A stretch of 64,000 nucleotides of DNA from Paraspadella gotoi. Lineage: Eukaryota; Chaetognatha. The notes beneath the pieces are model-generated. The model was given only the letters and a program-made list of their open reading frames with translations. It was not told the origin of the DNA and made no database searches. Positions within the stretch are counted from its first letter, which is position 1. Every line of letters starts with the position of its first letter. Of the stretch, positions 11,851-23,494 are shown in pieces. The stretch lies in NCBI GenBank assembly GCA_051294375.1, contig CM119264.1, forward strand, positions 26,249,011 to 26,313,010, read 5' to 3'. Position numbers and translations under genes: made by a program.

Positions 11851-11995
11851 ACCCATACCACAAAAAAGTATATGTTTACTATTCATTTACGAAGTTCTAC
11901 TCTTGCCTAAAAACTCCCCGTTCTCAAATTCGAAATAAATGGCTTTTTCCTTCCTACCTTCTTTACCTCTTTCCCCCATCCCTACCCGCCCTCAC

Positions 11996-12130
11996 CTAAA
12001 ACGGCTTCGGATCCCGTAAATACTTTGGACAGGGTGGCGTTGACGCCGTGAGGAAAAAGCGCCGCTCTCACGCGTCGCATGGTGATGTTCCTCGTCGCGT
12101 TGGCGTGATTCCCGTGAACGTGCAGGGTCA
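11996..12130 (-). CDS. Coding exon 8: membrane-proximal stalk
   Basis: Encodes codon 432 through the first base of codon 477 (phase 1 on both sides, 135 nt). The acceptor is CCAATCTCACAG and the donor GTGAGG. It begins V-T-L-H-V-H-G, a plausible final G strand of domain 4. A basic stalk follows with three N-glycosylation sequons: N442 (N-A-T), N446 (N-I-T) and N462 (N-A-T). No cysteine is present. Splicing to exon 9 gives V-L-G-R-V-T-W, leading straight into the membrane helix. Confidence 0.84.
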
Positions 12131-12214
12131 CTGTGAGATTGGGGGGAGTGGAGGGGGAGGGATGGGGAAAAGAAGAGGAGTGAACAAATGAGAATTTAGT
12201 GGGCAGTTATTAAG

Positions 12215-12215
<1 letters not shown>

Positions 12216-12254
<39 letters not shown>

Positions 12255-12260
12255 GAGAGA
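12216..12260. repeat. (GA)n microsatellite
   Basis: Short GA run just upstream (in gene sense) of exon 8. Confidence 0.9.
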
Positions 12261-12720
12261 CACTGCGACTAAAAGAAAGAAAACAAAACCTGTACAGTAC
12301 TCTATACATTCTTAACATTTTGTATCGGCTTATTGGCCCGCTGACCGACGAGGAAGGAAAGGAAAGAAACACGAATCAGAATAACGGTGAAAACCCAGGA
12401 ACGAACCCCACACGTTTTTTTTAACTAAATGCGCTTGGTCAAAGAAAAAAAAAAACAACAACAACAAAAAAGAGCAACGAGAAAAGATGATTAAGTGAAA
12501 TAGAAAAAAAAACAGATGGAGAAGAAGGAGGAAGAAATTATAGGAAAAAGTCGGGAGAGAGCGAAAGGGAGAAATGATGGAGAGAGAGAAAAAAAGGAGG
12601 AAAAAGAAAAGAATAAAAAAGAAAAGAAAAAAAGTTATTTGATTGAGTGATGGGTTGAAAGGAAAAAAAGGGAAAAGAGAGAAAAATGATGAAAGGAAGA
12701 AAAAGAAGAAAAGAGGAAGA

Positions 12721-12721
<1 letters not shown>

Positions 12722-12777
<56 letters not shown>

Positions 12778-12855
12778 AGACGAATGGAAGGTTATATCGG
12801 ACACCGAAAATAACCAAGTCCGAAAAAAAATTGTCGGCAAAAGACGACAAGGATA

Positions 12856-12895
<40 letters not shown>
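12722..12895. repeat. (GA)n followed by (GAC)n
   Basis: GA run at 12722-12775, then a perfect GAC run at about 12857-12895, separated by about 80 bp of unique sequence. Confidence 0.9.
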
Positions 12896-13572
12896 TTACG
12901 AAGACAATAAAAAGTCCTTTTTACTCGGGCTCAAATAATATTACGAGTATAAATACGATGATAAAGCTATTTTAAAACTATGTATGTCGGTTAAACAGCA
13001 AATGTGACTATAAGAAGGGTTAAACTTAAAGGGACTTTTTCGATGGATACTCGCGTCTGGAATGACGATGAAGATCACAAAATTAAGCTTATTTCTTTTA
13101 CAATGATTGCACGTATATAACTATATATTAAGGATGACATCGACGACGACGAAATGGAAGAAGAAAAGAAAAGAGCTGTCGACGACGACGACGACGTTAA
13201 AGTCAATATCGACGACGGAAAGAGAAATTGAATGGAATCGTTTAATCAGATTATTCTTCACTTAAGAAGAAAAATAATAAAAGAAAAAGATATGTGGTTC
13301 GGATTCACTAGGGAAGAGTGGGCAGTGGTGAGTATTATATGATAAAATAATACTATTATACAATACATTAAATAGTTATCGAAACAATCTAGCGTTGTTA
13401 AATATAATTTCAAATATTTTTTTTTCCGCATGTCTAATAAAATTGATGTTGTGAAGTCAGGAAGCCAGATATCTCGATTGGCAGAATTGGACGGCCTCGT
13501 ATCTCGGCTGATTTTTCCCGCCGGCAATAAGATCGTAAATCTCTAAAATATTATTTTTTTCTCTCGCGGAAT

Positions 13573-13640
13573 AGAGAGCGAGAGAGAGTTAGAGAGAGTT
13601 CGAGAGAGAGAGAGTTTCGAGAGAGAGAGAGAGAGAGAGA

Positions 13641-13680
<40 letters not shown>
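13573..13680. repeat. Interrupted (GA)n microsatellite
   Basis: GA blocks separated by TT-containing interruptions (GAGTTAGAGAGAGTTCGAG). Confidence 0.9.
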
Positions 13681-13681
<1 letters not shown>

Positions 13682-14194
13682 TAAATGAAATATTAAGCGC
13701 TTCCATCGCGTGAGTTGATCCTTATCATCAACTTTACTCCTCCGTGTTTCATTCTCCGTTTAAAGGAGAAAATGAAATAAAAATGAAGCGATAATTTATT
13801 TACGCCATTCGTTCTCGGAACCGTGAATAATTCATTTAATATTAACGCGATATAAAACAGAAATCTCGCGTCGCGAGGTTTGCAATATATTGTGAAACGT
13901 TTAACAAAAAGAGAGATTTTTGTGAATTTGAACCAAAAAGGTTTTTTTCATTCATTGCTTCTGACTAGCTTCTGCTTATCATTTATGTATCCGAAAACAT
14001 CAGTGTAAACTTATAGATAAGAAATAAAAAAACAAAATATATAAAATATATAATATAATTAAGGGAGTGGTCTTCTCATACAATTGAAAAAAATTTTGAA
14101 ACATTATATCACTTCATTGAAAGGGAAGCCAGGTACTCTGGGAGTGAATAAACGAGACTGTGAGAGAGTCTTGATTGAAAGCTTGCAGGGACCT

Positions 14195-14330
14195 GCTTAG
14201 TCATTATCTTGTAAGAGTGATGGAGGCCTTAAACCACCAAAGCCTGTCCAAAGTCGGGAGCAAGATAGCTTATTCATTAAAAGAATGGATAAGTTTTATA
14301 TTGGTTGTACCAATTTAAGATATAAGGAAT
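14195..14330 (-). repeat. Dispersed repeat, copy 2 (inverse to copy 1)
   Basis: The reverse complement carries AAATTGGTACAACCAATATA, TTTGGACAGGCTT and CACTCTTACAAGATAA in the same order as 7728-7852, with intervening divergence. It lies in the intron between exons 7 and 8. Confidence 0.5.
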
Positions 14331-14522
14331 ACAAAACAAAATGAAGAAAATACCGTAAGTCCCTAATTTATACTAATATGACTTCTGACAGACCGATCTA
14401 TGACGTTTTAATAACAATCTAAGACTTTTTAATGAATCACTTTAATCATCTTATCCAAACATAACCTTCTTCTCAACTGACCAATAATATTCTCACCCAT
14501 TGTGAGAATTTATTAAACTGAC

Positions 14523-14716
14523 CGATGATGTTCTGAGGCATCTTCCCCAGCGTGGACCACTTGATCGAGAGTTGCGCCTTGAGGTGGTCGTTGGCTCCGT
14601 GCCACAACACGTTGGACTTTCCCATCTTAATCGGCGTCAGCAGACTCCCGTTTTTGTTGCGCAGAGTCCAGCTGATGTTTTTGGCGGGAATGGCGGGTTT
14701 GGCCGCGATCTCGCAG
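14523..14716 (-). CDS. Coding exon 7: Ig-like domain 4
   Basis: Encodes the third base of codon 367 through the first base of codon 432 (64 full codons). The acceptor is CTTCTCTTCGCCAG and the donor GTCAGT. It begins C368-E-I-A-A-K-P and continues to N-I-S-W383, the B-strand cysteine and C-strand tryptophan of an Ig domain. Sequons occur at N380 and N389. The expected F-strand Y-x-C is absent before the exon end. Another donor (GTGAGA, about 34 nt further on) fits the consensus better, but it would put a stop codon at the start of exon 8, so the GTCAGT site was chosen. Confidence 0.83.
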
Positions 14717-15322
14717 CTGGCGAAGAGAAGGGGCGAGGTGGGAGGAGGGGGGGAGGAAAGGACCGGGGAGGTGGGATAGATGGTCGTGATTTATGGGGCG
14801 GCCATTTCAATTAAATTCAAAGCGAATTGAAAAAAACATGAATTGCAAAGGAATAGGTGGGGTAAAAAGAAAAAAAAAAGTGATGCTACGAAAAAAATTA
14901 TAAAGGAGAGAAAAAGAAGCAGTAACAACTGGTATTCGACAAAAAGGAAAAAAAGTATTCCCCACTTAATTTTATTAACACACACACACACACATACAAA
15001 TAAAAACAAAAAGAAACAAAGGGATATAAAAAAAAGAAAAAAAACGCCGGCCAAACAGAATTAAAGGATTTTCTCTTTTTTTTCGCAACTGCACTTTTTG
15101 CTTCTAATTAGCTAAAGAGCAACAACGTTTACAAATACGACTAGAATAACAAGGTAAAGAACGAAAACCAAAAACACAAACATAAAATCTACCCCACGAC
15201 CAAAAAATTCGTTCACAAATTCGACCACAACGATGAACGATTAACCGCAAACACAATCGACGTAAGGAAGGAAAACACGAGCCCAAACTAAAACCACACG
15301 AAACCACAACACTTGGTCACAC

Positions 15323-15600
15323 CTGAAATTGGTCCACAGCGCGTTCTCCGGGACGTCGAAGGAATCGAAAGGGCAGGAGATGGTTGGCCCGTGAAAGAAG
15401 TCGAGTCTCACGACTTTGGTCGCCGACGAGTATTTCCCTTCCGCAGACGCGATCTGAAAGACGACGCTGTAGCGGCGGACGTCGCGCTGCAGGAACAGCG
15501 TTCGATTCAGCACGACGACGCAGCGGATGCCCGAAGGATCGGTGTAGACGCGGCGATCGATGATGGCGTTGTTGACTGACCGACCGAGGGCGTCCGTGAC
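15323..15600 (-). CDS. Coding exon 6: Ig-like domain 3 and start of domain 4
   Basis: Encodes residue 275 through two bases of codon 367 (starts phase 0, ends phase 2). The acceptor is TTTTGCCAG and the donor GTGTGA. It contains C301, a sequon at N306 (N-R-T), and a strand-like R-Y-S-V-V-F-Q-I where an F strand would normally hold Y-x-C; the cysteine is absent. C350 and the segment leading to N365-F-S367-C368 follow, the B strand of domain 4, with a sequon at N365. Splicing to exon 7 recreates the serine codon of N-F-S-C, which strongly supports the junction. Confidence 0.86.
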
Positions 15601-16312
15601 CTGGCAAAAGGGCGGTGGTGGGATGAGAGGAAGGGAGGGACGGGTGGAAGGAATTAAGGGGGAAGGAAGAAAGGGGAAAAATAACAAAGATAAAAAAGGA
15701 AGTAAAGAAGTAAACAAAAACCACTTGAAGGAATTACGCAATAGTTGAAAACAAAAAAGAAGAAGATTATGAAAACAAAATTAAAAAACACCTTTTTCCA
15801 ATTTCTAAAGTGAATTCGCCATAAATAAAAAAAAATAGTACAGATATTAGATATATTTTCATAAGAGGGTGAAAAATCTCCGAAGCAAAATTTTCCGGGA
15901 GAATCAGATTTTTCTCTTTTTTGTTTCCTTCGCGAGAGATTCATCGAACCGAAGAAAATTTTTTTCTTTCCTTCTTCATCTCGTGATCTCCGATTCTCTC
16001 TTTTCTTTCCTCCTTTTTTTTTTCTCTCCCCCTTTTCATATTCCGCCATTTTTTTTTAATTAGAATTAGAATTTCAAAAATCCATATCGATTTTTTTTTT
16101 TACTGTCTTCCTTCTTCTTTCTCTCTCTTCGTTAAAAAATATATTAAATAAAAAATGGGGATATCTAATTCGTATTAAACTTTCTTTTTTTTATGAACAA
16201 TAAATTTTTCCGAATGACGTAAAGGAAGCGAAGCGACGGTTTATGACGCGAAACGAAAATTTAAAAAAAAATATTTGAAGCAATCGCGCACCGAGCTCAC
16301 AGAGCGCATTGT

Positions 16313-17080
16313 ATGCAAACAAAACGATGCAGTCTCGGGGAAGATGGCTTATTATTAATACAAACAAAGGGATGTAGTCACGGCGAAGATGGCGTCTTAT
16401 CATTACAAACAAAAGACTGCAGTATTGGGGAAGATGGCGTATTAATAATACAAACAAAGGGATGTAGTCTCGGGGAAAATGGCGTCGTATTAATGCAAAC
16501 AAAAGGATGCAGTCTCGGGGAAGATGGCATCCTACTAATGCAAACAAAAGGATGCAGTCTCGGAGAAGATGGCTTCTTATTAATGCAAACAAAAGGATGC
16601 AGTCTCAGGGAAGATGGCTTCTTATTAATGAAAACAAAAGGATGCAGTCTCAGGGAAGATGGCTTCTTATTAATGCAAATAAAAGTATGCAGTCTCAGGG
16701 AAGATGGCTTCTTTTTAATGCAAACAAAAGGATGCAGTTTCGGAGAAGATGGCTTATTATTAATGCAAACAAAAGGATGCAGTCGCAGGGAAGATGGCTT
16801 ATTATTAATGCAAACAAAAGTATGCAGTCTCAGGGAAGATGGCTTCTTTTTAATGCAAACAAAAGGATGAAGTCTCGGGGAAGATGGCTTCTTATTAATG
16901 CAAACAAAAAGATGCAGTCTCAGGGAAGATGGCTTTTTATTAATGCAAACAAAAGGATGCAGTCTCGGGGAAGATGTCTTCTTATTAATGCAAACAAAAG
17001 GATGCAGTCTCAGGGAAGATGACTTCTTATTAATGCAAACAAAAGGATGCAGTCTCAGGGAAGAAGGCGTCTTATTAATC
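16313..17080. repeat. 45-bp minisatellite, about 17 units
   Basis: Unit pattern: AATGCAAACAAAAGGATGCA, then GTCTCAGGGA, AGATGGCTTC and TTATT. Because 45 is a multiple of 3, frames stay open through the whole array; the plus-strand frame reads a 15-residue repeat of the type M-Q-T-K-G-C-S-L-R-E-D-G-F-L-L. Unit length is strictly kept while bases vary. It lies antisense within intron 5 of the Ig gene. I regard it as a noncoding minisatellite, although a coding role on the plus strand is not formally excluded. Confidence 0.9.
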
Positions 17081-17200
17081 GGACGGAGAGTCTGAGAGTC
17101 TGCGATTGTGTTTAATCAAGACCGACGTCGTAGAACAAAGACTTTTGCCCGGTCGAGGAGGGAGAAAAAAATGATTGAGAGGATTTCATGAAAGAGAAAA

Positions 17201-17201
<1 letters not shown>

Positions 17202-17263
<62 letters not shown>
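17202..17263. repeat. (GA)n microsatellite
   Basis: Pairs as an inverted repeat with the (TC)n run 100 bp away. Confidence 0.95.
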
Positions 17264-17267
<4 letters not shown>

Positions 17268-17361
17268 GAAAAGTGACTGAAAATGACAGACAATTTTTTT
17301 AATGAAAAAAAAAACCACTTCATAAATCATCTCGCGGATCAGGGAATTCCACCTTTGTCCG

Positions 17362-17470
<109 letters not shown>

Positions 17471-17639
17471 CTTTAACATCTCCATTTTGGCCTTCCCTCC
17501 ATTCCCCTTCGTTCCTACTTCCATTTTTTTTCCTTTCCTCATTTTCCCTATCGCTCATTTCCGACAAAGACCGGGGTTTCGCCGGAAAATCCACCGTTTA
17601 TTTCCGGTCTTCATTTCCCCGGTTGACGCATAACGACGG

Positions 17640-17720
17640 AAAACGGTGCGCCTTAGACGGCAGGGAGCGGCAGGAAATGATAGGGCTCGGCAGGGCGCGG
17701 CAGGGCGCCGCAGCCACGTG
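17640..17720. repeat. Short GC-rich repeat of CGGCAGGG words
   Basis: CGGCAGGGAG, CGGCAGGAAA, CGGCAGGGCG and CGGCAGGGCGC follow one another, ending at an E-box-like CACGTG. Intronic. Confidence 0.6.
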
Positions 17721-17900
17721 AGTGATAACGCGAAAAATTGACTCGGATTAATCTTCGCTCGCTCCGTTTCGTCCGACCGCAGCAGCGGCGGTGGTAGAAG
17801 CGGCGCGGCGGCGACCGCTGGGTTTCCCGTCGCGCGGATTTAGATAATTGATTAACGCAACTGAATCATAAAACATCTTTATTGCTTTTTTCTCAAAGGA

Positions 17901-18011
<111 letters not shown>

Positions 18012-18838
18012 TGACAGGTGGCTGGAAACGACCAATGATGAAGCCGATATGTCTTCTCGCCTACAATGTTCAACATTAATTTTTTAACATTTCGTACTCA
18101 CCCCTAACTTACCTTTCCTCAATCTCGGACTCATTTTCCCGCTTCTCTGCTCGCCTTCCGATTTTTACAATAGAAGTAAAACTCTCGCCCGAATCGAATT
18201 GAGGTCAGACCGATTCGCCTCACCCGCCCTCACCCGCCTTCACCTGCATAAATTATTCCTCCTCTCGTCGCGAGACTGACCTTCGCCGAAAATCAGCGGC
18301 GCCTCATGAGGGAGAAACTCATTTTCGGGTAAGGACTAAGGAGAACCCGAGCTTCGTTTTCGGGTAAGGACCCCCACCTCCCTTTCTCGCCTTTTTTTGA
18401 GGGGAGGGAAAATCGAACTCTTGGAACCGTGTGGATGTTATAAAAAGCGCCAAAGTCAGTTATGCACAAGATTCAAACGAACGCCTCTTAAATTGTGGAA
18501 AAGATATCAAGAAAGAACCAAGATTGCGTCTGAACCAAGGTTTCTCACAGAACTCCTATTGTCTTTGAACACTGATCAGAAACTCAGAAAGACATATTCT
18601 TCTCTTTAGGTTTAGAGATAAACCAGGTTAAGTTTGAAAAAAATATTGCTATAAAAATAAAAATAGCGAAAAATGATTTCACTTTGTCCAAGATTTTCGG
18701 TATCACTTGGTTGAAAAGTCATACATAAATAAAAAATCGATTTGGCAGCTGAATTCACATCATATATCAAATATTTGCACCATAAGTCAATTAATGATCG
18801 AAAGCCACGCCCTCTTCCTACTCTCGCTCCGAACTCAC

Positions 18839-19027
18839 CTTCAAATTGAGCTCGTTCTCCGGGATCAGCGGATTGGACAGAATGTTGCAATAAACTGCGT
18901 AGTCGTCCTGATTGTCCCAGATGTACTGTTTGGAGTCGCACTCGAGTCGAGGCGCGTAGAGGACGCTGAGACGGTCGTATCCGCAGGTCAGGTTGGGGAA
19001 GGTTTGGTCCCAGTCCGGGTGGTAGAC
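18839..19027 (-). CDS. Coding exon 5: end of Ig2 and start of Ig-like domain 3
   Basis: Encodes residues 212-274, 63 codons, phase 0 on both sides. The acceptor is CGCTCAG and the donor GTGAGT. It carries a sequon at N223 (N-L-T) and cysteines C226, C241 and C258. The stretch L-Y-A-P-R-L-E-C followed by D-D-Y-A-V-Y-C258 resembles the A and B strands of a further Ig domain. No tryptophan follows C258 at the expected C-strand place, so domain 3 is diverged. The next intron is 3.2 kb and holds a 45-bp minisatellite and three long dinucleotide tracts. Confidence 0.85.
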
Positions 19028-19288
19028 CTGAGCGGACGGAAGAACACGATCGGTGAGAAATTGAACGGGGTTAAAATGACAATTTAATATCCAAGACCAA
19101 CAATTTGCTTTATTGAAGTACTTTTGAAAAGAAGACTATTGAAAAAATCGTGAAATAATCGTAAAAACGGAATTGAAGACCCAAAAAAACCCTATTTACC
19201 CAGAAATGACCCTTTTTTTTAAATCCAAAACGCCAAAAGTCTCTTTCCATCGCCCCCCCCCCGTCTCGTCTCCCTTCCCTTCCCCAAC

Positions 19289-19414
19289 CTGACAGCTGAG
19301 AGGCTTCCCGTGATCTCGAAACTGCGGTCGATAGGTGAAGTTGGAGTGAGCGCGATTGGAGGTGTTCCAGAACTTGCCGTTCGGAACTCGCTTGTGGTCG
19401 AGGGTCCAGAGGAC
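19289..19414 (-). CDS. Coding exon 4: core of Ig domain 2
   Basis: Encodes residues 170-211, exactly 42 codons with phase 0 on both sides. It begins V-L-W172, the C-strand tryptophan, and ends G-K-P-L-S-C210-Q, the F-strand cysteine, so the domain core C158-W172-C210 is intact. N-glycosylation sequons occur at N186 (N-T-S) and N194 (N-F-T), as expected of an extracellular domain. The acceptor is CTCATTCCAG. The donor is GTTGGG, a weak site that is the only one consistent with frame and fold. The short flanking introns (371 and 261 nt) group exons 3-5 together. Confidence 0.84.
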
Positions 19415-19559
19415 CTGGAATGAGGTTTTAAGGAAGAGGGGGGGGGTATTAGATATGGCGGATGAGGCTGAAAGGAAGATCCTAAATAGAGATACGAGTT
19501 TTGAATTTCGCTCGCTCTATGCGGCCATATTTTCCTAAAGCGCCCCCGAGTATATAGGT

Positions 19560-19740
19560 TTTAAGTTTAAAGATTAAGTTAAGAATCAGGGTTAGGGATG
19601 AGGTTAGAGATTAAGTCCGGTTAAGGATTACTTTTAGGAATTAGTGATTAAGGTTAAGAATAAAGTTTGGAATCGGGACATGTTGGATAAGGATGAGAGA
19701 TTGGTAAGAGATTAGGATTAAATATAACTGTTAAGATTAA
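19560..19740. repeat. Degenerate GGATTAAGGTTA-type repeat
   Basis: Same word family as 4650-4860 (GGGTTAGGGAT, GGTTAAGGATTA, GAGATTAGGATTA), within the intron between exons 3 and 4. Confidence 0.5.
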
Positions 19741-19785
19741 TTTCAGCATTCTCTCCTCAGTCCTCACCCACCAACTTCAACCTAC

Positions 19786-19937
19786 CTTGGGCGGCTTACC
19801 CCCGTACCACGGCGCCGCGCAAGCGAAGTCAGTCGGTTTGTCTTCAGCGAGGAGAAGATTTTTGCTCTCGGGTCGACAGTTGGGAGGATAAACGACAGAG
19901 AGCGTTGCTAGGAGCACGTTGGTGCATTTGTAGGTAC
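19786..19937 (-). CDS. Coding exon 3: F/G strands of Ig1 and start of Ig2
   Basis: Encodes the rest of codon 119 through residue 169 (starts phase 1, ends phase 0). It completes T-Y-K-C123 of Ig1, gives the G strand (L-A-T-L-S-V-V-Y-P-P) and then the B strand of Ig2 (D-F-A-C158). The acceptor is CACCCTCAG and the donor is GTAGGT. An earlier GTAAGC inside the exon is a possible donor, but using it would break the P-P-K-V-L-W junction expected at the C strand of Ig2, so I rejected it. It lies 6 kb downstream of exon 2, across the gene's longest intron, which carries several microsatellites. Confidence 0.87.
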
Positions 19938-21118
19938 CTGAGGGTGAAAAGTGAGGGTGAGATAAAGAAATAAAAGATTAGTTTTCACCGTTACAACATC
20001 GGTGAAAAATGGCAAATTTTAACGGTTAACCGTTAAAATCGGTTAATTTGTTTTTTTGGTGAAGAGAAGTAATAAGAAGATTGTTTTTCTTTATTCTAAT
20101 ATAAATTAAATTGAAAAAATGAAAAAACTATACAAAACAAAAAAGTATAAGAAACCCTAAAATATAAAATCATATTTAAAAGATATCTTCCTAAGAAACA
20201 AAGAAGTCTGACATTGATTTGTCCCCAAAAAAGAAAGTAAGTATCGTCAACAATATTTCAATCCGCTTTCTATTTCTTAACAATTTGAATTCACAACTAT
20301 ACCGAAGGAAACATGAAAACGAAACGATGATCGTTTTGTCAGTTCATGTACGAAACGTAAACAATTACTCTCTTCTCTGAATTATTAAAATGGCTTGGGT
20401 TCTTAAGCGATGGAAAGACAAGAATATTTAGTTAGGATATTTAATGTCGTCAATTCTCTACTCCTTGTTCTCGGAATGAAACTCTTCGCTAAAAAAGTTA
20501 TCCCTATTTATTTTAACAACATTTGCATAAACTAAAAGTTGTGCTTTCCCCGCGTTTGAATTCCCAATCAACTCTTGTAAAACAAGAACTAATTAATTTC
20601 CTCCAAATTTATAATCTGTTTACTTTAACTTTTCTAAATAAAAAAAAAATTTCTTTTTTTTCCCTCTCAAAAACGAAGGGTTCCCCGCGAGGCAAAATAT
20701 GGGGGAAAAGGGGGAAAAAAAATAAGGAAGTTGGGATAAAAGAGAAGAAAAAGGGGGAGAAAGGGGAACTGTATTATTCCCCCTCGTGATTTAGGAATAA
20801 ATTGAAATGGGATTATTTGCAATTCTATGACAAAAACAGGAACCACGCTTCCGAGAGGAGGAGGAGAGCAATTTCTTTCAAAAGCCAGCGAGCCTCTCAT
20901 CTCGTTGAAAGGGGGCGGGTTAAAAGGAAGGGGTGAGAGGGGGTCGTGGTAGGGGTTGGAAGTGTTAGGGGCCATGAAGGTCATTGGTGGGGAAGTGGGG
21001 ATTAGTGGGGATGGAGTTTTGGGGACGCCTGGTGGAAAAGGTTTTGTGGAATCAGGGAAAGAAAAATGACTGGACTCTCTCGCTCTTTCTTTTCTTTCTA
21101 CTCTCTATTATAATACTC

Positions 21119-21139
21119 GCTCTCTCTTTCTCGCTCTCG

Positions 21140-21207
<68 letters not shown>

Positions 21208-21216
21208 CTCTCTCTT
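21119..21216. repeat. (CT)n microsatellite
   Basis: CT run with minor interruptions, intron 2. Confidence 0.9.
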
Positions 21217-22068
21217 CTTTCTTTTTTCCTTTTTTTGATCACGTTTCCGAAGAAAATTAAAGATAATTGATTCATCGGATTAAAACTTACAAATGGAAAC
21301 AGATTATGCAAATTAGAAACAATCGAATATAAACCGGAAAACAAAAATTGTTATTCGTTCTAGAAAAAAAAACAGAAAACAAATTTAGTTTCATATTTTC
21401 TTTCTTGATTTTTTAACTCTGTTTTCATTTCTCATTTTCGGCTCAAAATTGTTCTTTCTTTTTGCATTTTTCAAACACTAGTCTAAATGCTAATGCGAAA
21501 TAAACTTTTTTGGCAAACTCGTTCAGCGACGAAATATTTCTTTTTTTTTTCTTTTTAGGATCTAGGACGAGGGTTCTTTAACTCTTCTACTCATAACCGC
21601 GTGGCGAAAGGAAGAAACTCAATAAATGGGAAAAATATAAAAGATGCCGAGTTTGTTTTTTCGAGTCTAAGTTGATAGTAAGTGATCACAACTTGAATAC
21701 ATTACAACAAATATACTACTAATTCAATGCGGCATAATTCACGAAAATTCAACAATAACCGTGACAAATTGGACCTCTGCAGTCTCCAGTTTCTAAAACG
21801 CGAAAAAACGACAACGAAGACGACGACAACAACGACGAGCGAAATTTATGGAGACAAAACCCTTTTTTTTTCCAACTCGCATGCGTCGTGATTCTCGTCG
21901 TCTATGTTGTCGTCGTCGTCGTCATGAATCTTCATTAGTGTTTCCATTCTATCTCACGAAAATGAGGATGATCACGCGAGTTCGTCACCAACCTTTCCTC
22001 GCATCCTATCACGACAACCCGACACTCTTTTCGTTCTAATCTGACCTCTGTTCATCACTAACGCTCTC

Positions 22069-22181
22069 GTCATCATAATCATCATCATCATCATCATCAT
22101 CATCGTCATAATCATCATCATCATCATCATCGTCATCATCATAATCATCATCATCATTATCATCATAATCATTATCATCAT

Positions 22182-22272
<91 letters not shown>

Positions 22273-22298
22273 GTCATCATCATCATCATCATCATCAT
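22069..22298. repeat. (ATC)n microsatellite
   Basis: About 76 triplets, a long perfect core flanked by imperfect units with ATA and GTC interruptions. The minus-strand polymethionine frame is an artefact. Confidence 0.95.
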
Positions 22299-23417
22299 AA
22301 ACTCAACTCATCTGTAAGAGGTCAGAAACCGAGCAACCAACCGATTGATAGACGGACCGACTGACCTCCCGACCGACGAGCGAATCAACTTCTAAAAAGA
22401 TTTTTTCCTTATCGCTGTATTTCGCCTTTTCTTCTTCTTTCTCCTCAGATTTTATTTCTGAGTTTCTCATTATCGATAAAGAACCTTCTCTGAATATTAC
22501 AAACAAAAACTACAAATATAAAAAAATATCATTTTAATAAAAGTATTTCGTTCTCGCTCCAACGAAAAATGTTGTTAACATTTTCTTTAAATGTGTCATT
22601 GTTTCATAATCTTTTTTTAAACAAAGTTGAATTTAATTTAATTTAAATTTTTATTATTAATTATTATTAATTCCTCCGAAATATCAAGTCTGTAAAATGA
22701 TATATTTTCACTTTCTTATCTTCTCCTATCTTATTTTATTATTATTTTTGCCACAATCGTTTTAAACATCGAAGTGAATTGTGCTTATAAAAAAACCCTC
22801 GTTTCCCTTTTGTTCCGTGGCTTTTATTGCTTTTTTGTTTACGCGAAGTGAATCTCAATTTGACGTTTATCGATTCCACGACAAAAGTGTCGGAAGAGGA
22901 AAAACCTCACCCATTCGATAAAGGGCGTTCGAACAGACGGACAGACGGACAGACGTCAGGTTGTAAACAGATAGATGGAAAACTTGGGCTTTGTTTGTTT
23001 GTAACTATAAAATATCCCCGTTTCGCTTCATCATTCCTTGTTATGCATTAGAAATCCATGATAAAATACAGTACATATTTTAGCATGTAAACAAAGCAAA
23101 CATGACTAAGCGCAGTATTTAAATTTCGTCATCTCTCGACCGCCCGACGCGAAATGCAAATCGCTTCTCGTCTCAAGAGTTTATTCGCTGACACGAAGTC
23201 CCAAGAATCTCACTCGCCAAATGTGAAAATATAAACGCGAAATCACGTGAAAAGTTAAGACTGCCCTACTCTAAATTTTGCGGTGAAACAGAACTTGAGA
23301 AAAGGGGGAGCTCAAATTAACCCTCTTTTCTGAAAAAAAAAACAAAAAAAAACAAAAAAAAACTGGAAATGTTAATTTTCTTTTGGGTTATTACGATTTT
23401 CAAAAAACGGAAATCTA

Positions 23418-23434
23418 TCTCTCTCTCTCGTCTC

Positions 23435-23467
<33 letters not shown>

Positions 23468-23494
23468 CCTCTCTCTCTCTCTCCTCTCCTCTCG
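23418..23494. repeat. Interrupted (CT)n microsatellite
   Basis: CT run with CGT, CAT and CCT interruptions. Confidence 0.85.

Noticed and set aside
14523-14523. Better-consensus donor GTGAGA about 34 nt beyond the exon 7 end
   Set aside because: Using it places exon 8 in a frame that opens with TGA; the GTCAGT donor gives a continuous V-T-L-H-V-H strand.
16313-17022. Plus-strand frames encoding a 15-residue repeat protein
   Set aside because: Several frames are open at once because the unit is 45 bp; the array lies within an intron of a well-supported gene and has no splice or promoter context.
21972-22298. Polymethionine protein on the minus strand
   Set aside because: Pure translation of (ATC)n; no biological precedent and no context.
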